DNA of 64,000 bases from Flavobacterium gelidilacus DSM 15343 (GCF_000422685.1 NZ_AUGN01000010.1:103050-167049), one strand, 5' to 3'. Counted from the stretch's first letter, positions 1 to 9,218 are shown. The notes: generated from the letters alone by a model not told the origin. Made by a program: numbers and translations.

Positions 1-506
1 AAATTGGAAGCAACTCCAGCACTAACTCCTTCTTTACTTAAAGTTTCTGACAATGAACCTTCAATTTCAGCGGCAATGGTTCTTCTTTTAATAGTTGATG
101 GTCTAACTTTTTCATGAACAACTACTGTTGAATCTCTAAAATCTACAACCAAATAACTTGTTCTGTTTTTGACGTAAACAAAATATTCTAAATTCTTGTT
201 ATTCTTTTTATCTAAAAAAAGATAATAAGGCTTTCCAGCCTTTATAGAACGAAGATTAAATGAATCTCTAATTTTTTCAGTTACTTGAAAAGTAGAATTA
301 TTATTTAAATCGTAACCATCTAAAATTGTACTGAATGTATCACCTGATTTTAAAGTATCAATTTTGACCTTATAATCGTTAAAAATAATATCAAAATCTT
401 TGATAATTGGCTCTAGTTTTTCAACTGGTTTTTTTACTTGTTGAGTTTCTTCTTTTTTACAAGAGAATAAAGTTAAAGTTAAAAGTGTATATAATAAGTA
501 TTTCAA
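1..506 (-). CDS. Partial envelope lipoprotein, M23-type endopeptidase N-terminal part
   Basis: The reading frame is open to the left window edge, so the C-terminal catalytic part is missing. The only usable start in frame is a TTG at 504-506, because an in-frame stop lies seven codons upstream and no ATG intervenes. The first 16 residues form a short hydrophobic stretch ending in the lipobox LFSC, which predicts an SPII-processed lipoprotein. The following 150 residues (a segment around FNDYKVKIDTLKSGDT, then a stretch ending RRTIAAEIEGSL) resemble the N-terminal regulatory domain found before the LytM domain in Bacteroidota peptidoglycan DD-endopeptidases. It starts 18 bp after the tryptophan dioxygenase stop and is probably the last gene of that operon. 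The peptidase call is inferred from the N-terminal region and from remembered flavobacterial gene order; the HxxxD/HxH zinc motifs would lie outside the window. Confidence 0.6.
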   Translation of the reverse strand, partial: MKYLLYTLLTLTLFSCKKEETQQVKKPVEKLEPIIKDFDIIFNDYKVKIDTLKSGDTFSTILDGYDLNNNSTFQVTEKIRDSFNLRSIKAGKPYYLFLDKKNNKNLEYFVYVKNRTSYLVVDFRDSTVVVHEKVRPSTIKRRTIAAEIEGSLSETLSKEGVSAGVASN

Positions 507-524
507 ATCTTTTATGTTATCAGG

Positions 525-1439
525 TTATTCACCCCAAGTTGCTAATTCATCTTCAGTCCATAATTCTGGGAAAAATATCCTTCGTTGGTATTTTGGATGC
601 ATGTATTTTTGCCAATCACTACCACCAGTTGCTTCACCACCACCAATATATTTTTTAGCAGCATTTAGATGTCCCATAACCCAAGTAATATTAACCGTTT
701 TGTCTAAATGACGCATTGCTTGTATTAACCCTGGATTTTTTTGATCGTTTATTGGTAAGTGTTTGAATTTTTGCCAAATATTTATTGTGTTGTATTCTTC
801 CATATGGCGAAGAAATTCAGCTTTATATTTGCGTTCAAATTCTAAAATAAGAAATGATTTTTTACCTGTAGTGTGATCTTTTCCTGCTGCTTGCCAATAT
901 AAATGTTCAAAAGCATGTTCAAATGGCGTATTTCTATCAATTGTAGCTCTAAATCGATGATCAATAAGGTTTATTAAATCTGTTGAAGCAAATTCAATTA
1001 ATCTGTATTGCGCGCTTTGAAAACCACTTGCTGGAGTTAAAGTGTTTCTGAATTTCATATACTGACCTACTTCCATTCCATCACCCATAATATCAAATGA
1101 TGTAGTAAGCATATCAAAATAACGCGAAATTCGCATTAATCTTTCCGTAAAGAAATCGGTTTGAGGTTTTTCAGCATGACACAATTGGTGCATTTCCCAA
1201 AGTATCATTTTAAACAACAACTCATTTACCTGATGATACATAATGAAGACCATTTCATCAGGCAAAGTTGTTCTTTGTGTTTGAAGATTTAGAAGTGCGT
1301 CTGTTTGGATATAATCCCAATAAGTTATTGGTTTTGACCAAAGAAGACCTTCTAAATGCGTTTCTGTTTTTTGATCTATTTTTTGAAACTTTTCATCTAA
1401 AAGTTGAATTTTTTTTTCAATTTCTGGATTTATTTCCAT
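525..1439 (-). CDS. kynA: Tryptophan 2,3-dioxygenase
   Basis: This 304-residue protein matches the haem-dependent tryptophan 2,3-dioxygenase family, which opens the indole ring of L-tryptophan to N-formylkynurenine as the first step of the kynurenine route. Recognisable family segments are the N-terminal TYWDYIQTDALLNLQ, the helical MYHQVNELLFKMILWE stretch, the substrate loop MKFRNTLTPASGFQSAQYR, and the C-terminal GGSDWQKYMHPKYQRRIFFPELW. Length is a little above that of many bacterial homologues, as is common in Bacteroidota. The gene begins five bases after the stop of the DUF3108 gene and precedes the lipoprotein gene by 18 bp, so the three are probably co-transcribed. A second kynurenine-pathway enzyme, 3-hydroxyanthranilate dioxygenase, lies alone at 19.4 kb; the kynurenine formamidase, hydroxylase and kynureninase steps are not in this window. 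Confidence 0.93.
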   Translation of the reverse strand: MEINPEIEKKIQLLDEKFQKIDQKTETHLEGLLWSKPITYWDYIQTDALLNLQTQRTTLPDEMVFIMYHQVNELLFKMILWEMHQLCHAEKPQTDFFTERLMRISRYFDMLTTSFDIMGDGMEVGQYMKFRNTLTPASGFQSAQYRLIEFASTDLINLIDHRFRATIDRNTPFEHAFEHLYWQAAGKDHTTGKKSFLILEFERKYKAEFLRHMEEYNTINIWQKFKHLPINDQKNPGLIQAMRHLDKTVNITWVMGHLNAAKKYIGGGEATGGSDWQKYMHPKYQRRIFFPELWTEDELATWGE

Positions 1440-1444
1440 TTATG

Positions 1445-2215
1445 TTATTTTTTGACTTTAAACGTATGTTTTAGTCCTTTGTATTCGTAAAGATCGGCTT
1501 TTATTGAACCAACAGCTAAACTAGCTTTAATTCGAACAGGGATTTTGTTTTCATCGTCTGAAACCCAGATAGTTAAACTTTCCTCTTCTTTAAAAACTCG
1601 ACCTGCCTGAACTAAAGGTCTAAATACCATACAAGAAACTTCTCCAAATTTAGTACTTATATCTTCTTTTCCAATATATTTTAGCTTAAACTTTGTTGTT
1701 TCGTCGTCAAAAAACATATCTATTGAGATTGATTCACCTTCTTTAAGTTTGTCAATATCTTGATGATTTCTCAAATAATAAAATGAAGAAACAATATCCT
1801 GCACATTTTCTGGAACTTTAAATGTTTTTTCTGTGTTGTTTTTATAGTCTTTTATAAAAACTGAATTGTTGTTTTGATTAAAAAATCCTTCTTGGTATTT
1901 TTTATATCCTCCTTCATCAATTTTTCTTAGAAACTGGTACGGTTTACCTGTTTCTTTATCAAAAAAACTTTGATAATCATCACTTACTTTAAAGAAAGCT
2001 TTTGTAAGTCCGGTTGTATACCCTTTCCCAACTACATGATGCACTTTTTTATTATTTCTGGTAGCTTCTTTAATTTCTAAAGTCGCATAACCAGCTGTAA
2101 CTAAGCCGTAATGAATCCTTAGCTTAAAATATTCACCCGTTGTAAAAGAGTCTTCTTTTTGAGTAAATGAATTTGTAAATATGAATACGAGGGTTAATAA
2201 AATAAATTTTTTCAT
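1445..2215 (-). CDS. DUF3108 family exported protein
   Basis: The protein is 256 residues from the ATG at 2213-2215 (MKKFILLTLVFIFTNSFTQ), which gives a clean Sec signal peptide cleaved after about residue 19. The frame extends 15 codons further upstream to 2260, but a perfect -7 promoter element at 2258-2265 overlaps that longer start, so the shorter start is preferred. The rest reads as a DUF3108-type beta-rich periplasmic protein (GEYFKLRIHYGLVTAGYATLEI near the N-terminus, then a repeated pattern of beta strands and SLTIWVSDDENKIPVRI near the end). The family has no established biochemical role. It is the promoter-proximal gene of an apparent operon with tryptophan dioxygenase and an envelope lipoprotein, which points to the cell envelope rather than to tryptophan breakdown. 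Confidence 0.8.
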   Translation of the reverse strand: MKKFILLTLVFIFTNSFTQKEDSFTTGEYFKLRIHYGLVTAGYATLEIKEATRNNKKVHHVVGKGYTTGLTKAFFKVSDDYQSFFDKETGKPYQFLRKIDEGGYKKYQEGFFNQNNNSVFIKDYKNNTEKTFKVPENVQDIVSSFYYLRNHQDIDKLKEGESISIDMFFDDETTKFKLKYIGKEDISTKFGEVSCMVFRPLVQAGRVFKEEESLTIWVSDDENKIPVRIKASLAVGSIKADLYEYKGLKHTFKVKK

Positions 2216-2257
2216 GACATTTGTTTTTCTTTTACATAGAAAATGCAATTTCTGTAC

Positions 2258-2265
2258 CAAACTTA
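2258..2265 (-). promoter_or_regulatory. Bacteroidota -7 promoter element
   Basis: On the minus strand this reads TAAGTTTG, a match to the TAnnTTTG -7 consensus used by the primary sigma factor of Bacteroidota. It lies about 43 bases upstream of the DUF3108 start codon at 2215, a suitable distance for a short 5' leader, and it rules against the longer upstream start for that gene. No clear -33 TTG was picked out. Confidence 0.5.
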
Positions 2266-2272
2266 CAAAACA

Positions 2273-2306
2273 AAAAAACGCAGTCCAAAAAAGTACTGCG
2301 TTTTTA
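2273..2306 (-). terminator. Intrinsic terminator downstream of HPPD
   Basis: AAAAAACGCAGT (2273-2284) pairs with ACTGCGTTTTTA (2295-2306) around a ten-base loop, giving a hairpin with A/T runs on both sides, so it could act in either direction. It sits between the HPPD stop (2506) and the promoter of the DUF3108 operon, and in the minus direction it would end HPPD transcription. The roughly 200 bases between it and HPPD hold nothing else that I can recognise. Confidence 0.7.
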
Positions 2307-2505
2307 TGCTATTAACCAACCAAAAAACTATAAATTATGAAAACTTATATAAAAATTAAGAGAAAACCACTTCCCTCATTTTTGCGAGTGCAAAGGTAAG
2401 TGTTTTTTGAATTATCTCTAATCTTTTTTCAACTTTAACACATTCTATTAAACTTTCATTATAGATATTGGTTTTTTTTTGATAATGTGAAAAAATAACG
2501 TGTTT

Positions 2506-3666
2506 TTATAGTGTTCCTCTCAATGCTTGTTCTCTCTCAATTGACTCAAAAAGCGCTTTAAAGTTTCCTGCACCAAATCCTTTTGCACCCATTCGTTGAA
2601 TTATTTCAAAGAATAAAGTTGGTCTATCTTCAATTGGTTTTGTGAAAATTTGCAACAAATAGCCTTCTTCATCTGCATCAATCATTATTCCAAGACTCAT
2701 CAACTTATCGATATCTTCTTGAAGTTTATGATTGTGTTTCTCCAAACGCAACGGAACATCATCATAATAAGTTTGAGGTGGTGTACTCAAGAATTCTATT
2801 CCTCTCGAACGCATATCAGCAACAGTTGTTAAAATATCATCGGTAGCAACTGCAATATGTTGAACTCCTGAACCCTCGTAGAAATCTAAATATTCTTCAA
2901 TTTGTGATTTTTTCTTTCCTTCTGCTGGTTCGTTGATTGGAAATTTGATTCTACCATTACCATTAGACATTACCTTAGACATTAAAGCTGAATACTCTGT
3001 AGTAATTTGTTTGTCATCAAATGAAAGGAAATTTACAAATCCCATTACATCTTCATACCATTTAACCCAAGTGTTCATTTCGTTCCATCCTACATTTCCA
3101 ACCATGTGGTCAATATATTTTAGACCCGTTGGTTTTGGATTATAATCTGATTCCCATTTTTTGTAACCTGGTAAAAATTCACCCTTATAGTTTTTGCGTT
3201 CTACAAACATATGAATCGTTTCGCCATAAGTGTAAATTCCGGCACGAACTACTTCACCATTTTCGTCCTTTTCAACGGTTGGTTCCATATATGATTTTGC
3301 ACCTCTTTTCATGGTTTCTTCATAAGCTGAACGAGCATCTTCTACCCAAAGGGCAACAATTTTAACACCATCACCATGTTTTTTTACGTGTTCTCCAATT
3401 AGGGAATCACTTTTTAAAGCAGTAGTTAAAACTAAACGGATTTTGTCTTGTTTTAATACGTATGAAGCTCTATCTCTAACACCAGTTTCTAATCCAGCGT
3501 AAGCATGTGATTGAAATCCAAAAGCTGTTTTGTAGAAATGGGCTGCTTGTTTTGCATTACCTACATAAAACTCTACATAATCTGTTCCCATTAAAGGAAG
3601 GAAATCTTGTGCTCCTTCAAATATTTTTTCTAAACCGTAGTTTACTGATTTTACTTCTTTACTCAT
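2506..3666 (-). CDS. hppD: 4-hydroxyphenylpyruvate dioxygenase
   Basis: The enzyme converts 4-hydroxyphenylpyruvate to homogentisate in tyrosine and phenylalanine catabolism, using non-haem Fe(II). The 386 residues show the two vicinal-oxygen-chelate halves: an N-terminal half from about 25 to 160 (GTDYVEFYVGNAKQAAHFY) and a catalytic C-terminal half from about 180 to 365. The expected iron ligands are visible as H187 (YIDHMVGNV), H270 (GVQHIAVAT) and E354 (LFFEIIQR), and the C-terminal helix GAGNFKALFESIEREQ is characteristic. Length is typical. The next gene upstream on the same strand encodes homogentisate dioxygenase, which takes the product onward; the 119-bp gap could allow either read-through or a separate promoter. 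Confidence 0.96.
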   Translation of the reverse strand: MSKEVKSVNYGLEKIFEGAQDFLPLMGTDYVEFYVGNAKQAAHFYKTAFGFQSHAYAGLETGVRDRASYVLKQDKIRLVLTTALKSDSLIGEHVKKHGDGVKIVALWVEDARSAYEETMKRGAKSYMEPTVEKDENGEVVRAGIYTYGETIHMFVERKNYKGEFLPGYKKWESDYNPKPTGLKYIDHMVGNVGWNEMNTWVKWYEDVMGFVNFLSFDDKQITTEYSALMSKVMSNGNGRIKFPINEPAEGKKKSQIEEYLDFYEGSGVQHIAVATDDILTTVADMRSRGIEFLSTPPQTYYDDVPLRLEKHNHKLQEDIDKLMSLGIMIDADEEGYLLQIFTKPIEDRPTLFFEIIQRMGAKGFGAGNFKALFESIEREQALRGTL

Positions 3667-3785
3667 TATTTTAGTATTAAGGTGAAAGCATTAAGACTAT
3701 TTATTGTCTAATGTTATTCTTTCGAAATTCTATTATATTTTAAATTTGAAAAGTGTTTTCTCTTTTCTCTCTGTTTTTTATTCTT

Positions 3786-4946
3786 TTATTTATCTAACCA
3801 CGATTGAAAATACGTTTCATCTGCAATCTTCATAGCTTCTTCTGTGACCATTAACGGTTTAAAAGTGTCTACCATAACGGCTAATTCTTTTGTTTCCGTT
3901 TTCCCGATACTTCTTTCTGTTGCACCTGGATGTGGTCCGTGTGGAATTCCAGCAGGATGAAGGGAAATATTTCCGGGTTCGACATCATTTCTGCTCATAA
4001 AATCACCATCAACATAATATAGCACTTCATCAGAATCTATATTACTATGATTGTACGGTGCAGGAATAGAATCTGGATGATAATCGTATAATCTTGGTAC
4101 AAAAGAACAAATCACAAAAGCATCGGTTTCAAAAGTTTGATGAACTGGTGGTGGTTGATGTATTCTTCCGGTAATAGGTTCGAAATCGTGAATAGAGAAA
4201 GCATAAGGGTAATTATATCCATCGTAGCCTACAACATCAAAAGGATGAGAAGCATAAACCATTTCTATAATTTCATCTTTCTTTTTTACTTTTATAACAA
4301 ATTCACCTGATTCATTATTAGTTTCTAATTCATATGGACGACGAATATCTCTTTCACAAAAAGGAGAATGTTCTAAAAGTTGTCCAAACCAGTTTCTATA
4401 ACGTTTTGGGGTATAAATTGGTCTACGAGATTCGACAATAAAATGGCGATTATCTTCTGTATCAAAATCCATTTTATAGATAATTCCTCTTGGGATAATT
4501 AAATAATCACCGTATTTGAAATCTATATTTCCATAAATAGTTCTGAGTTTTCCAGATCCCTTATGAATAAAAATCATTTCATCTGAATCGGTATTTTTAT
4601 AGAAATATTCTGTGGTTTTATTTTGTGGTGCAGAAAGTACAATATGGCAATCTGAATTAGTAAGCACAATTTTTCTACTTTCTAGGAAATCTTTTTCTGG
4701 ACTTACTTGAAAACCTTTTAATTTGTAGGATTGAATATTGTTTTCTTTGGCAATTTTTGGTGCAACGCTATATTGTTTTTTAATTTCTTTTACTTGCGTT
4801 GGTCTTTGTTCGTGATAGGAGTTTGTTGACATTCCATCAAATCCTACTGTTCCAAATAACTGTTCATAATATAAATCGCCATTTGGTTTGCGAAATTGTG
4901 TATGACGTTTAGGTGGAATTTTTCCTAAGGTGTGATATAGTGGCAT
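3786..4946 (-). CDS. hmgA: Homogentisate 1,2-dioxygenase
   Basis: This 386-residue cupin-fold enzyme cleaves the homogentisate ring to maleylacetoacetate with Fe(II). The N-terminal LYHTLGKIPPKRHTQFR and the central FIHKGSGKLRTIYGNIDFKYGDYLIIPRG strand pattern are typical of the bacterial family. The active-site region is present as PYNHSNIDSDEVLYYVDGDF, followed by SLHPAGIPHGPHPGATE, which carries the histidines and glutamate expected at the iron and substrate site. It lies upstream of hppD on the same strand, so the pair covers two consecutive steps of tyrosine degradation. Maleylacetoacetate isomerase and fumarylacetoacetase are not in the window. The reading frame is intact. Confidence 0.95.
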   Translation of the reverse strand: MPLYHTLGKIPPKRHTQFRKPNGDLYYEQLFGTVGFDGMSTNSYHEQRPTQVKEIKKQYSVAPKIAKENNIQSYKLKGFQVSPEKDFLESRKIVLTNSDCHIVLSAPQNKTTEYFYKNTDSDEMIFIHKGSGKLRTIYGNIDFKYGDYLIIPRGIIYKMDFDTEDNRHFIVESRRPIYTPKRYRNWFGQLLEHSPFCERDIRRPYELETNNESGEFVIKVKKKDEIIEMVYASHPFDVVGYDGYNYPYAFSIHDFEPITGRIHQPPPVHQTFETDAFVICSFVPRLYDYHPDSIPAPYNHSNIDSDEVLYYVDGDFMSRNDVEPGNISLHPAGIPHGPHPGATERSIGKTETKELAVMVDTFKPLMVTEEAMKIADETYFQSWLDK

Positions 4947-5121
4947 TTTCTTTTTGTTTAAAAGTTTAAAAGCTTAAAAGTTTGGTTATCCATAACTTTA
5001 GTGAACAATCAAAAAGAATTTACTTCATTCAGGATTTCTCTTGATGAGGAATTTTAAGTGTGCTAATAAGTTGTCCCATTTTTTCATTACTACAAATATC
5101 GGAAAAAATAATTGATTTTAT

Positions 5122-7380
5122 TTAAAACCAGTACCCAATACTAAACCAAGTATAATGATCTCTTGTCTCGGGTGACCAAGAATGTTTAATTTCTATAGGT
5201 CCAATTAACGAATCATAACCATACCCAAAGGCATAACCAGAGTGTTTTGGATGAGAAAACCAGTCTGTAGATTCAAAAATTCTATCCCCAACATTAGCAT
5301 AATTAGCAGTGAAGTTAAGATAGTTTTTATTAAACAACTCATATTCAAACATTACCGAGCCTTTTATATAACTACTTCCTGATAAACTTAGATAATCATA
5401 TCCCACAAAGTGTTGGAAATTATTAATTTTATTGTATCCGTAACCGCCCAAAATAAAATCAAAATAAGGAATAGTTCTTTCCCCTATAATAGAACCTAAT
5501 TCTGATTGTAGTTTAACCGATATTTTTTTGTAAAATGTTTTTACTATACCTATATCTCCTTTTAAAGTTGAAAAACGTTGGAAGTTATTATTGAAATTTG
5601 AAGAAAACAAATATGATTTTATTTCTCCATTTATGTACCAACCAGATTTTGGAAAATATTTTTTATCAAAACTATCATATTTTATATTTCCAAACACTGA
5701 AAAATAATCACTCTTATCAAAAACGGGGGTAACATTTTGTAAGGTTGGTGATTGAATCTTCAAATGCTTTAATTCTACTCCAGTTCCAATTAAAAACAAC
5801 TTACTAAAGATTGTTTCTACAAAAATTTGATTTGAAAAATCAGAAAAATCTATATTAATCGAATTAATATCCAAGTTTGTTAGAGTAGTTCCATCATTAA
5901 AATCGTTCTGTATGTTTTTATTAAATGTGTTTAATCTTGAATTAATTCCAAAACTCCAATAAAAACCATTATCAATATAATAATCAAAATTATATCTAAA
6001 ATTATCTCCAAGCGCAATATCTAAAGAAGCTACATCATTTTTAGAAAGTAATTTTTTTTGAGTAAGATTGACTAATAATGCACTTTTGTATAAATCATCA
6101 TAATGCAATCCGAATTTGATAAATGTATTTATTTGATTTTCTTTTAAACTAAATGTTAAATTGTTTTTGTCGTCAAAACTGTATAATATTGATCCAAAAT
6201 TATCTGTAGCATTTAGTCCATTTATCCCTTTTTCAAATTTTTTAAAAGTAATTTTATTGTTTTGTTTGAAATTTAGCTTACCGAGAACATAGGCTCTTGT
6301 GTAATTATTAAGACTATTAATACTAAGATTTTTTATAGTAATTGAATCATTAACTTCAATTTTTTCTTTCTGAATGTTATTTTTGGATTGAAGTTTAACT
6401 AATTTCTCTGTTTGATTTACCGCTGCTTCTTTACCTTTTTTAATAATTTCCTCACTTTTGTCAAAAGATAGAACAGACATGCCTTTTATATCTGGTTTAA
6501 TATAAACATCGGTTAAAAGTATTTTATTGTGCATTTTTTCAATAGTATTAAAGTTTGAAATTTGCATTAAAACACTTGTTACGCTTTGTAATTCTAATCT
6601 GTCTTTTAAACCCTCTTGAACATCAACACCAATTATTATATTGGCACCCAATTTTCTAAGTTCTTCTACAGGATAGTTGTTTTTAACACCCCCATCAACT
6701 AGCAATTTGCCATCAAGTTCTACTGGATTATAAAGTGTAGGCAAAGCTCCACTAGCTATCATAGCCTCAGATAAAGTGCCTTTTTTTAATAAAACTTCAT
6801 CTCCAGTTTCAATATCTGTTGCTACACAAAAAAAAGGAATAGGTAATTTACTAAAATCTTTTATATCTCTTACATGATAAGTTAATTGTGATAAAGTATT
6901 AAAATTATACATTCCTTTGGACAAACCTCTTGGAGAAGAAATCTTAAAATTTTTAAAAGGCAAGGTCAAAATATACAACTCATCGTTCTTTTTTTGATTA
7001 AATCCTTTAGAACTTCTTGGCACGAAATCTTGAATCAACTTTTCAACGTCCATTTGAGAGAAAGCATATTCAATTTCTTTTCCAGAATAACCAGAAGCAT
7101 ATAATCCTCCAATTATTGCGCCCATGCTTGTTCCACCAATATAATCAATTTTAATGTTGAGAGAATCTATAACTTTTAAAACACCAATATGAGCCAATCC
7201 TTTAGCTCCACCACCAGAAAGTACTAATCCGATTTTTGGTTTTTTTATAGAATCTTGAGCATTGGTTGAAGAAGAAAAGAGAAGAAAGAAGAAAGAAAAG
7301 AGAAATATAAAAGCATAAGATTTCAAGAGAAGTTTATTCTCTTTTTTCTTTACTCTTATTTCTATGTTGTTAATTTTCAA
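5122..7380 (-). CDS. Patatin-like phospholipase fused to outer-membrane beta barrel
   Basis: The 752-residue protein has a hydrophobic segment at about 20-42 ending STNAQ, read as a signal peptide with an unusually long charged n-region. Residues 48-260 form a patatin domain: the oxyanion loop GGGAKG (56-61), the nucleophile elbow GTSMG with S85, and the catalytic aspartate D229 in VDGG. After a linker that may hold a POTRA-like domain (about 340-400), the C-terminal 350 residues show alternating beta strands and end in YTWFSIGYWF, the aromatic C-terminus of an outer-membrane barrel. This matches the PlpD-like type V autotransporter lipases. The substrate cannot be read from sequence. It starts four bases after the uvrC stop, so the two genes are probably translationally coupled; there is no other Met before residue 86, which supports the start. 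Confidence 0.88.
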   Translation of the reverse strand: MKINNIEIRVKKKENKLLLKSYAFIFLFSFFFLLFSSSTNAQDSIKKPKIGLVLSGGGAKGLAHIGVLKVIDSLNIKIDYIGGTSMGAIIGGLYASGYSGKEIEYAFSQMDVEKLIQDFVPRSSKGFNQKKNDELYILTLPFKNFKISSPRGLSKGMYNFNTLSQLTYHVRDIKDFSKLPIPFFCVATDIETGDEVLLKKGTLSEAMIASGALPTLYNPVELDGKLLVDGGVKNNYPVEELRKLGANIIIGVDVQEGLKDRLELQSVTSVLMQISNFNTIEKMHNKILLTDVYIKPDIKGMSVLSFDKSEEIIKKGKEAAVNQTEKLVKLQSKNNIQKEKIEVNDSITIKNLSINSLNNYTRAYVLGKLNFKQNNKITFKKFEKGINGLNATDNFGSILYSFDDKNNLTFSLKENQINTFIKFGLHYDDLYKSALLVNLTQKKLLSKNDVASLDIALGDNFRYNFDYYIDNGFYWSFGINSRLNTFNKNIQNDFNDGTTLTNLDINSINIDFSDFSNQIFVETIFSKLFLIGTGVELKHLKIQSPTLQNVTPVFDKSDYFSVFGNIKYDSFDKKYFPKSGWYINGEIKSYLFSSNFNNNFQRFSTLKGDIGIVKTFYKKISVKLQSELGSIIGERTIPYFDFILGGYGYNKINNFQHFVGYDYLSLSGSSYIKGSVMFEYELFNKNYLNFTANYANVGDRIFESTDWFSHPKHSGYAFGYGYDSLIGPIEIKHSWSPETRDHYTWFSIGYWF

Positions 7381-7384
7381 AATA

Positions 7385-9184
7385 TTAATTTTCTTTTACT
7401 TTGTAAAATTCGGTTATTTTTTTCGCTTTTGAAAGTCCTACGACCTCAGAAATATCTTTTTCTGATGCTAATTGTAATCTTTTAACACTCTTGAAATGTT
7501 TTAGTAATGTAATCATAGTTTTTTCTCCAATTCCAGGAATTGATTCTAATGAGTTTGTCAAAGCAGCCTTACTTCGTTTATCACGATGATGCGTTATTCC
7601 GAATCTATGCGCTTCATTTCTCAAAAATTGAATTATTTTCAAACTCTCCGATTTTTTATCTAAATATAACGGAACAGAATCACCAGGATAAAACAATTCT
7701 TCTAATCGTTTTGCAATTCCGACTATTGCAATTTTTCCTCTTAAACCTAAATCATCTAAGCTTTTTAACGCTGAAGACAACTGTCCTTTTCCACCATCAA
7801 TAATAATTAGCTGAGGCAAAGGTTGGTTTTCATCCATCAAACGCTTGTATCTTCTGTAAACCACTTCTTCCATAGAAGCAAAATCATCTGGACCTTCAAC
7901 TGTTTTTATATTAAAATGACGGTAATCTTTTTTACTTGGCTTTCCATCTTTAAAAACCACACAAGCGGCAACCGGATTTGTTCCTTGAATATTGGAATTA
8001 TCAAAACATTCTATATGTCTTGGCTCAACAGAAAGTCGTAAATCTTTCTTCATTTGAGCCATAATTCTATTGGTGTGTCTGTCTGGATCTACAATTTTAA
8101 TTTGTTTCAACTGATCCATTCGATAGTATTTGGCATTTCGAATCGATAAATCTAAAATTTGTCTTTTATCTCCTAATTGCGGAACGGTAATTTTTAAATT
8201 CTCGCCTAAAGATAATGGAAAAGGCAAAATAATTTCACGTGATAATAACTTGAAACGTTCGCGAAGTTCTACAACAGCTAATTCCAATAATTCTTCGTCC
8301 GTTTCCTCAAGTTTTTTCTTAATTTCCATTGTATGAGAACGTACAATTGCTCCGTGGGAAATTTGCAAGAAATTTACGTATGCCATTGCTTCATCCGAAA
8401 CAATAGAAAACACATCAATACTAGACAATTTCGGATTTAAAACAGTCGATTTTGCTTGATAATTTTCTAAAACTTCAATTTTTTCTTTGACTTTTTGAGC
8501 GGCTTCAAATTGCATATCTTCAGCAAAAGCTTTCATTTGAATTTTGAATTCTTTTAAACTGTCTTTAAAATTTCCTTTTAAAATTTGACGAATAGCTTCT
8601 ACTTGTTTGTGATAATTTTCTAAAGATTCTAATCCTTCACAAGGTCCTTTGCAATTGCCAATATGATATTCTAAACAAACTTTATATTTTCCTGATTTAA
8701 TATTAGCTTGAGATAAATCATAATTACAAGTTCGCAATGGATATAATTCTTTGATCATTTCTAAAATTGTATTGACAATTTTAAAGTTGGTATAAGGGCC
8801 ATAATATTCTGAACCGTCTTTTGTTACTCTTCTTGTTGGGAAAATTCTAGAAAAAGGTTCATTTTTAATACAAATCCAAGGATAAGTTTTGTCGTCTTTT
8901 AATAGAATATTATAACGCGGTTGAAGTTTTTTAATTAGATTATTTTCCAACAACAAAGCATCAGATTCTGTTGCGACTACAATATGCCTAATCAAAACTA
9001 TCTTTTTAACTAAAACACTAGTCTTATAATTATCATGGTTTTTATTAAAATAACTCGAAACTCTCTTTTTTAGGTTTTTCGCTTTACCTACATATAAAAT
9101 CTTGTCGTCTTTATCAAAATATTGATAGACACCAGGATTATCAGGTAGAGTTTGAATTTGAAGTTCGAGTGATGGGTTGTTCAT
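7385..9184 (-). CDS. uvrC: Excinuclease ABC subunit C
   Basis: UvrC makes the dual incisions around bulky DNA lesions in nucleotide excision repair with UvrA and UvrB. The 599 residues carry the GIY-YIG nuclease at about 12-95 (PGVYQYFDKDDKILYVGKAKNLKKRV), a UVR UvrB-binding motif at about 205-240 (FAEDMQFEAAQKVKEKIEVL), the RNase H-like second nuclease with HIECFDNSNIQGTNPVAACVVF and IIDGGKGQL, and a C-terminal helix-hairpin-helix (LESIPGIGEKTMITLLKHFKS). The length is normal and no domain is missing. It shares a transcription unit with the downstream patatin-barrel gene, which has no obvious repair role. Confidence 0.97.
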   Translation of the reverse strand: MNNPSLELQIQTLPDNPGVYQYFDKDDKILYVGKAKNLKKRVSSYFNKNHDNYKTSVLVKKIVLIRHIVVATESDALLLENNLIKKLQPRYNILLKDDKTYPWICIKNEPFSRIFPTRRVTKDGSEYYGPYTNFKIVNTILEMIKELYPLRTCNYDLSQANIKSGKYKVCLEYHIGNCKGPCEGLESLENYHKQVEAIRQILKGNFKDSLKEFKIQMKAFAEDMQFEAAQKVKEKIEVLENYQAKSTVLNPKLSSIDVFSIVSDEAMAYVNFLQISHGAIVRSHTMEIKKKLEETDEELLELAVVELRERFKLLSREIILPFPLSLGENLKITVPQLGDKRQILDLSIRNAKYYRMDQLKQIKIVDPDRHTNRIMAQMKKDLRLSVEPRHIECFDNSNIQGTNPVAACVVFKDGKPSKKDYRHFNIKTVEGPDDFASMEEVVYRRYKRLMDENQPLPQLIIIDGGKGQLSSALKSLDDLGLRGKIAIVGIAKRLEELFYPGDSVPLYLDKKSESLKIIQFLRNEAHRFGITHHRDKRSKAALTNSLESIPGIGEKTMITLLKHFKSVKRLQLASEKDISEVVGLSKAKKITEFYKVKEN

Positions 9185-9210
9185 TTATTTATTTTGTAAC
9201 ACTTAATGCA

Positions 9211-9218
9211 CAAATTTA
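9211..9218 (-). promoter_or_regulatory. Bacteroidota -7 element for uvrC
   Basis: The minus strand reads TAAATTTG, matching TAnnTTTG, 27 bases upstream of the uvrC ATG. It lies in the 102-bp divergent gap between uvrC and the aspartoacylase-like gene. No strong element was picked out for the other direction. Confidence 0.45.

Noticed and set aside
2216..2260. Upstream 15-codon extension of the DUF3108 gene
   Set aside because: The longer ATG would overlap a full -7 element and places the signal peptide away from the N-terminus; the start at 2215 fits better.
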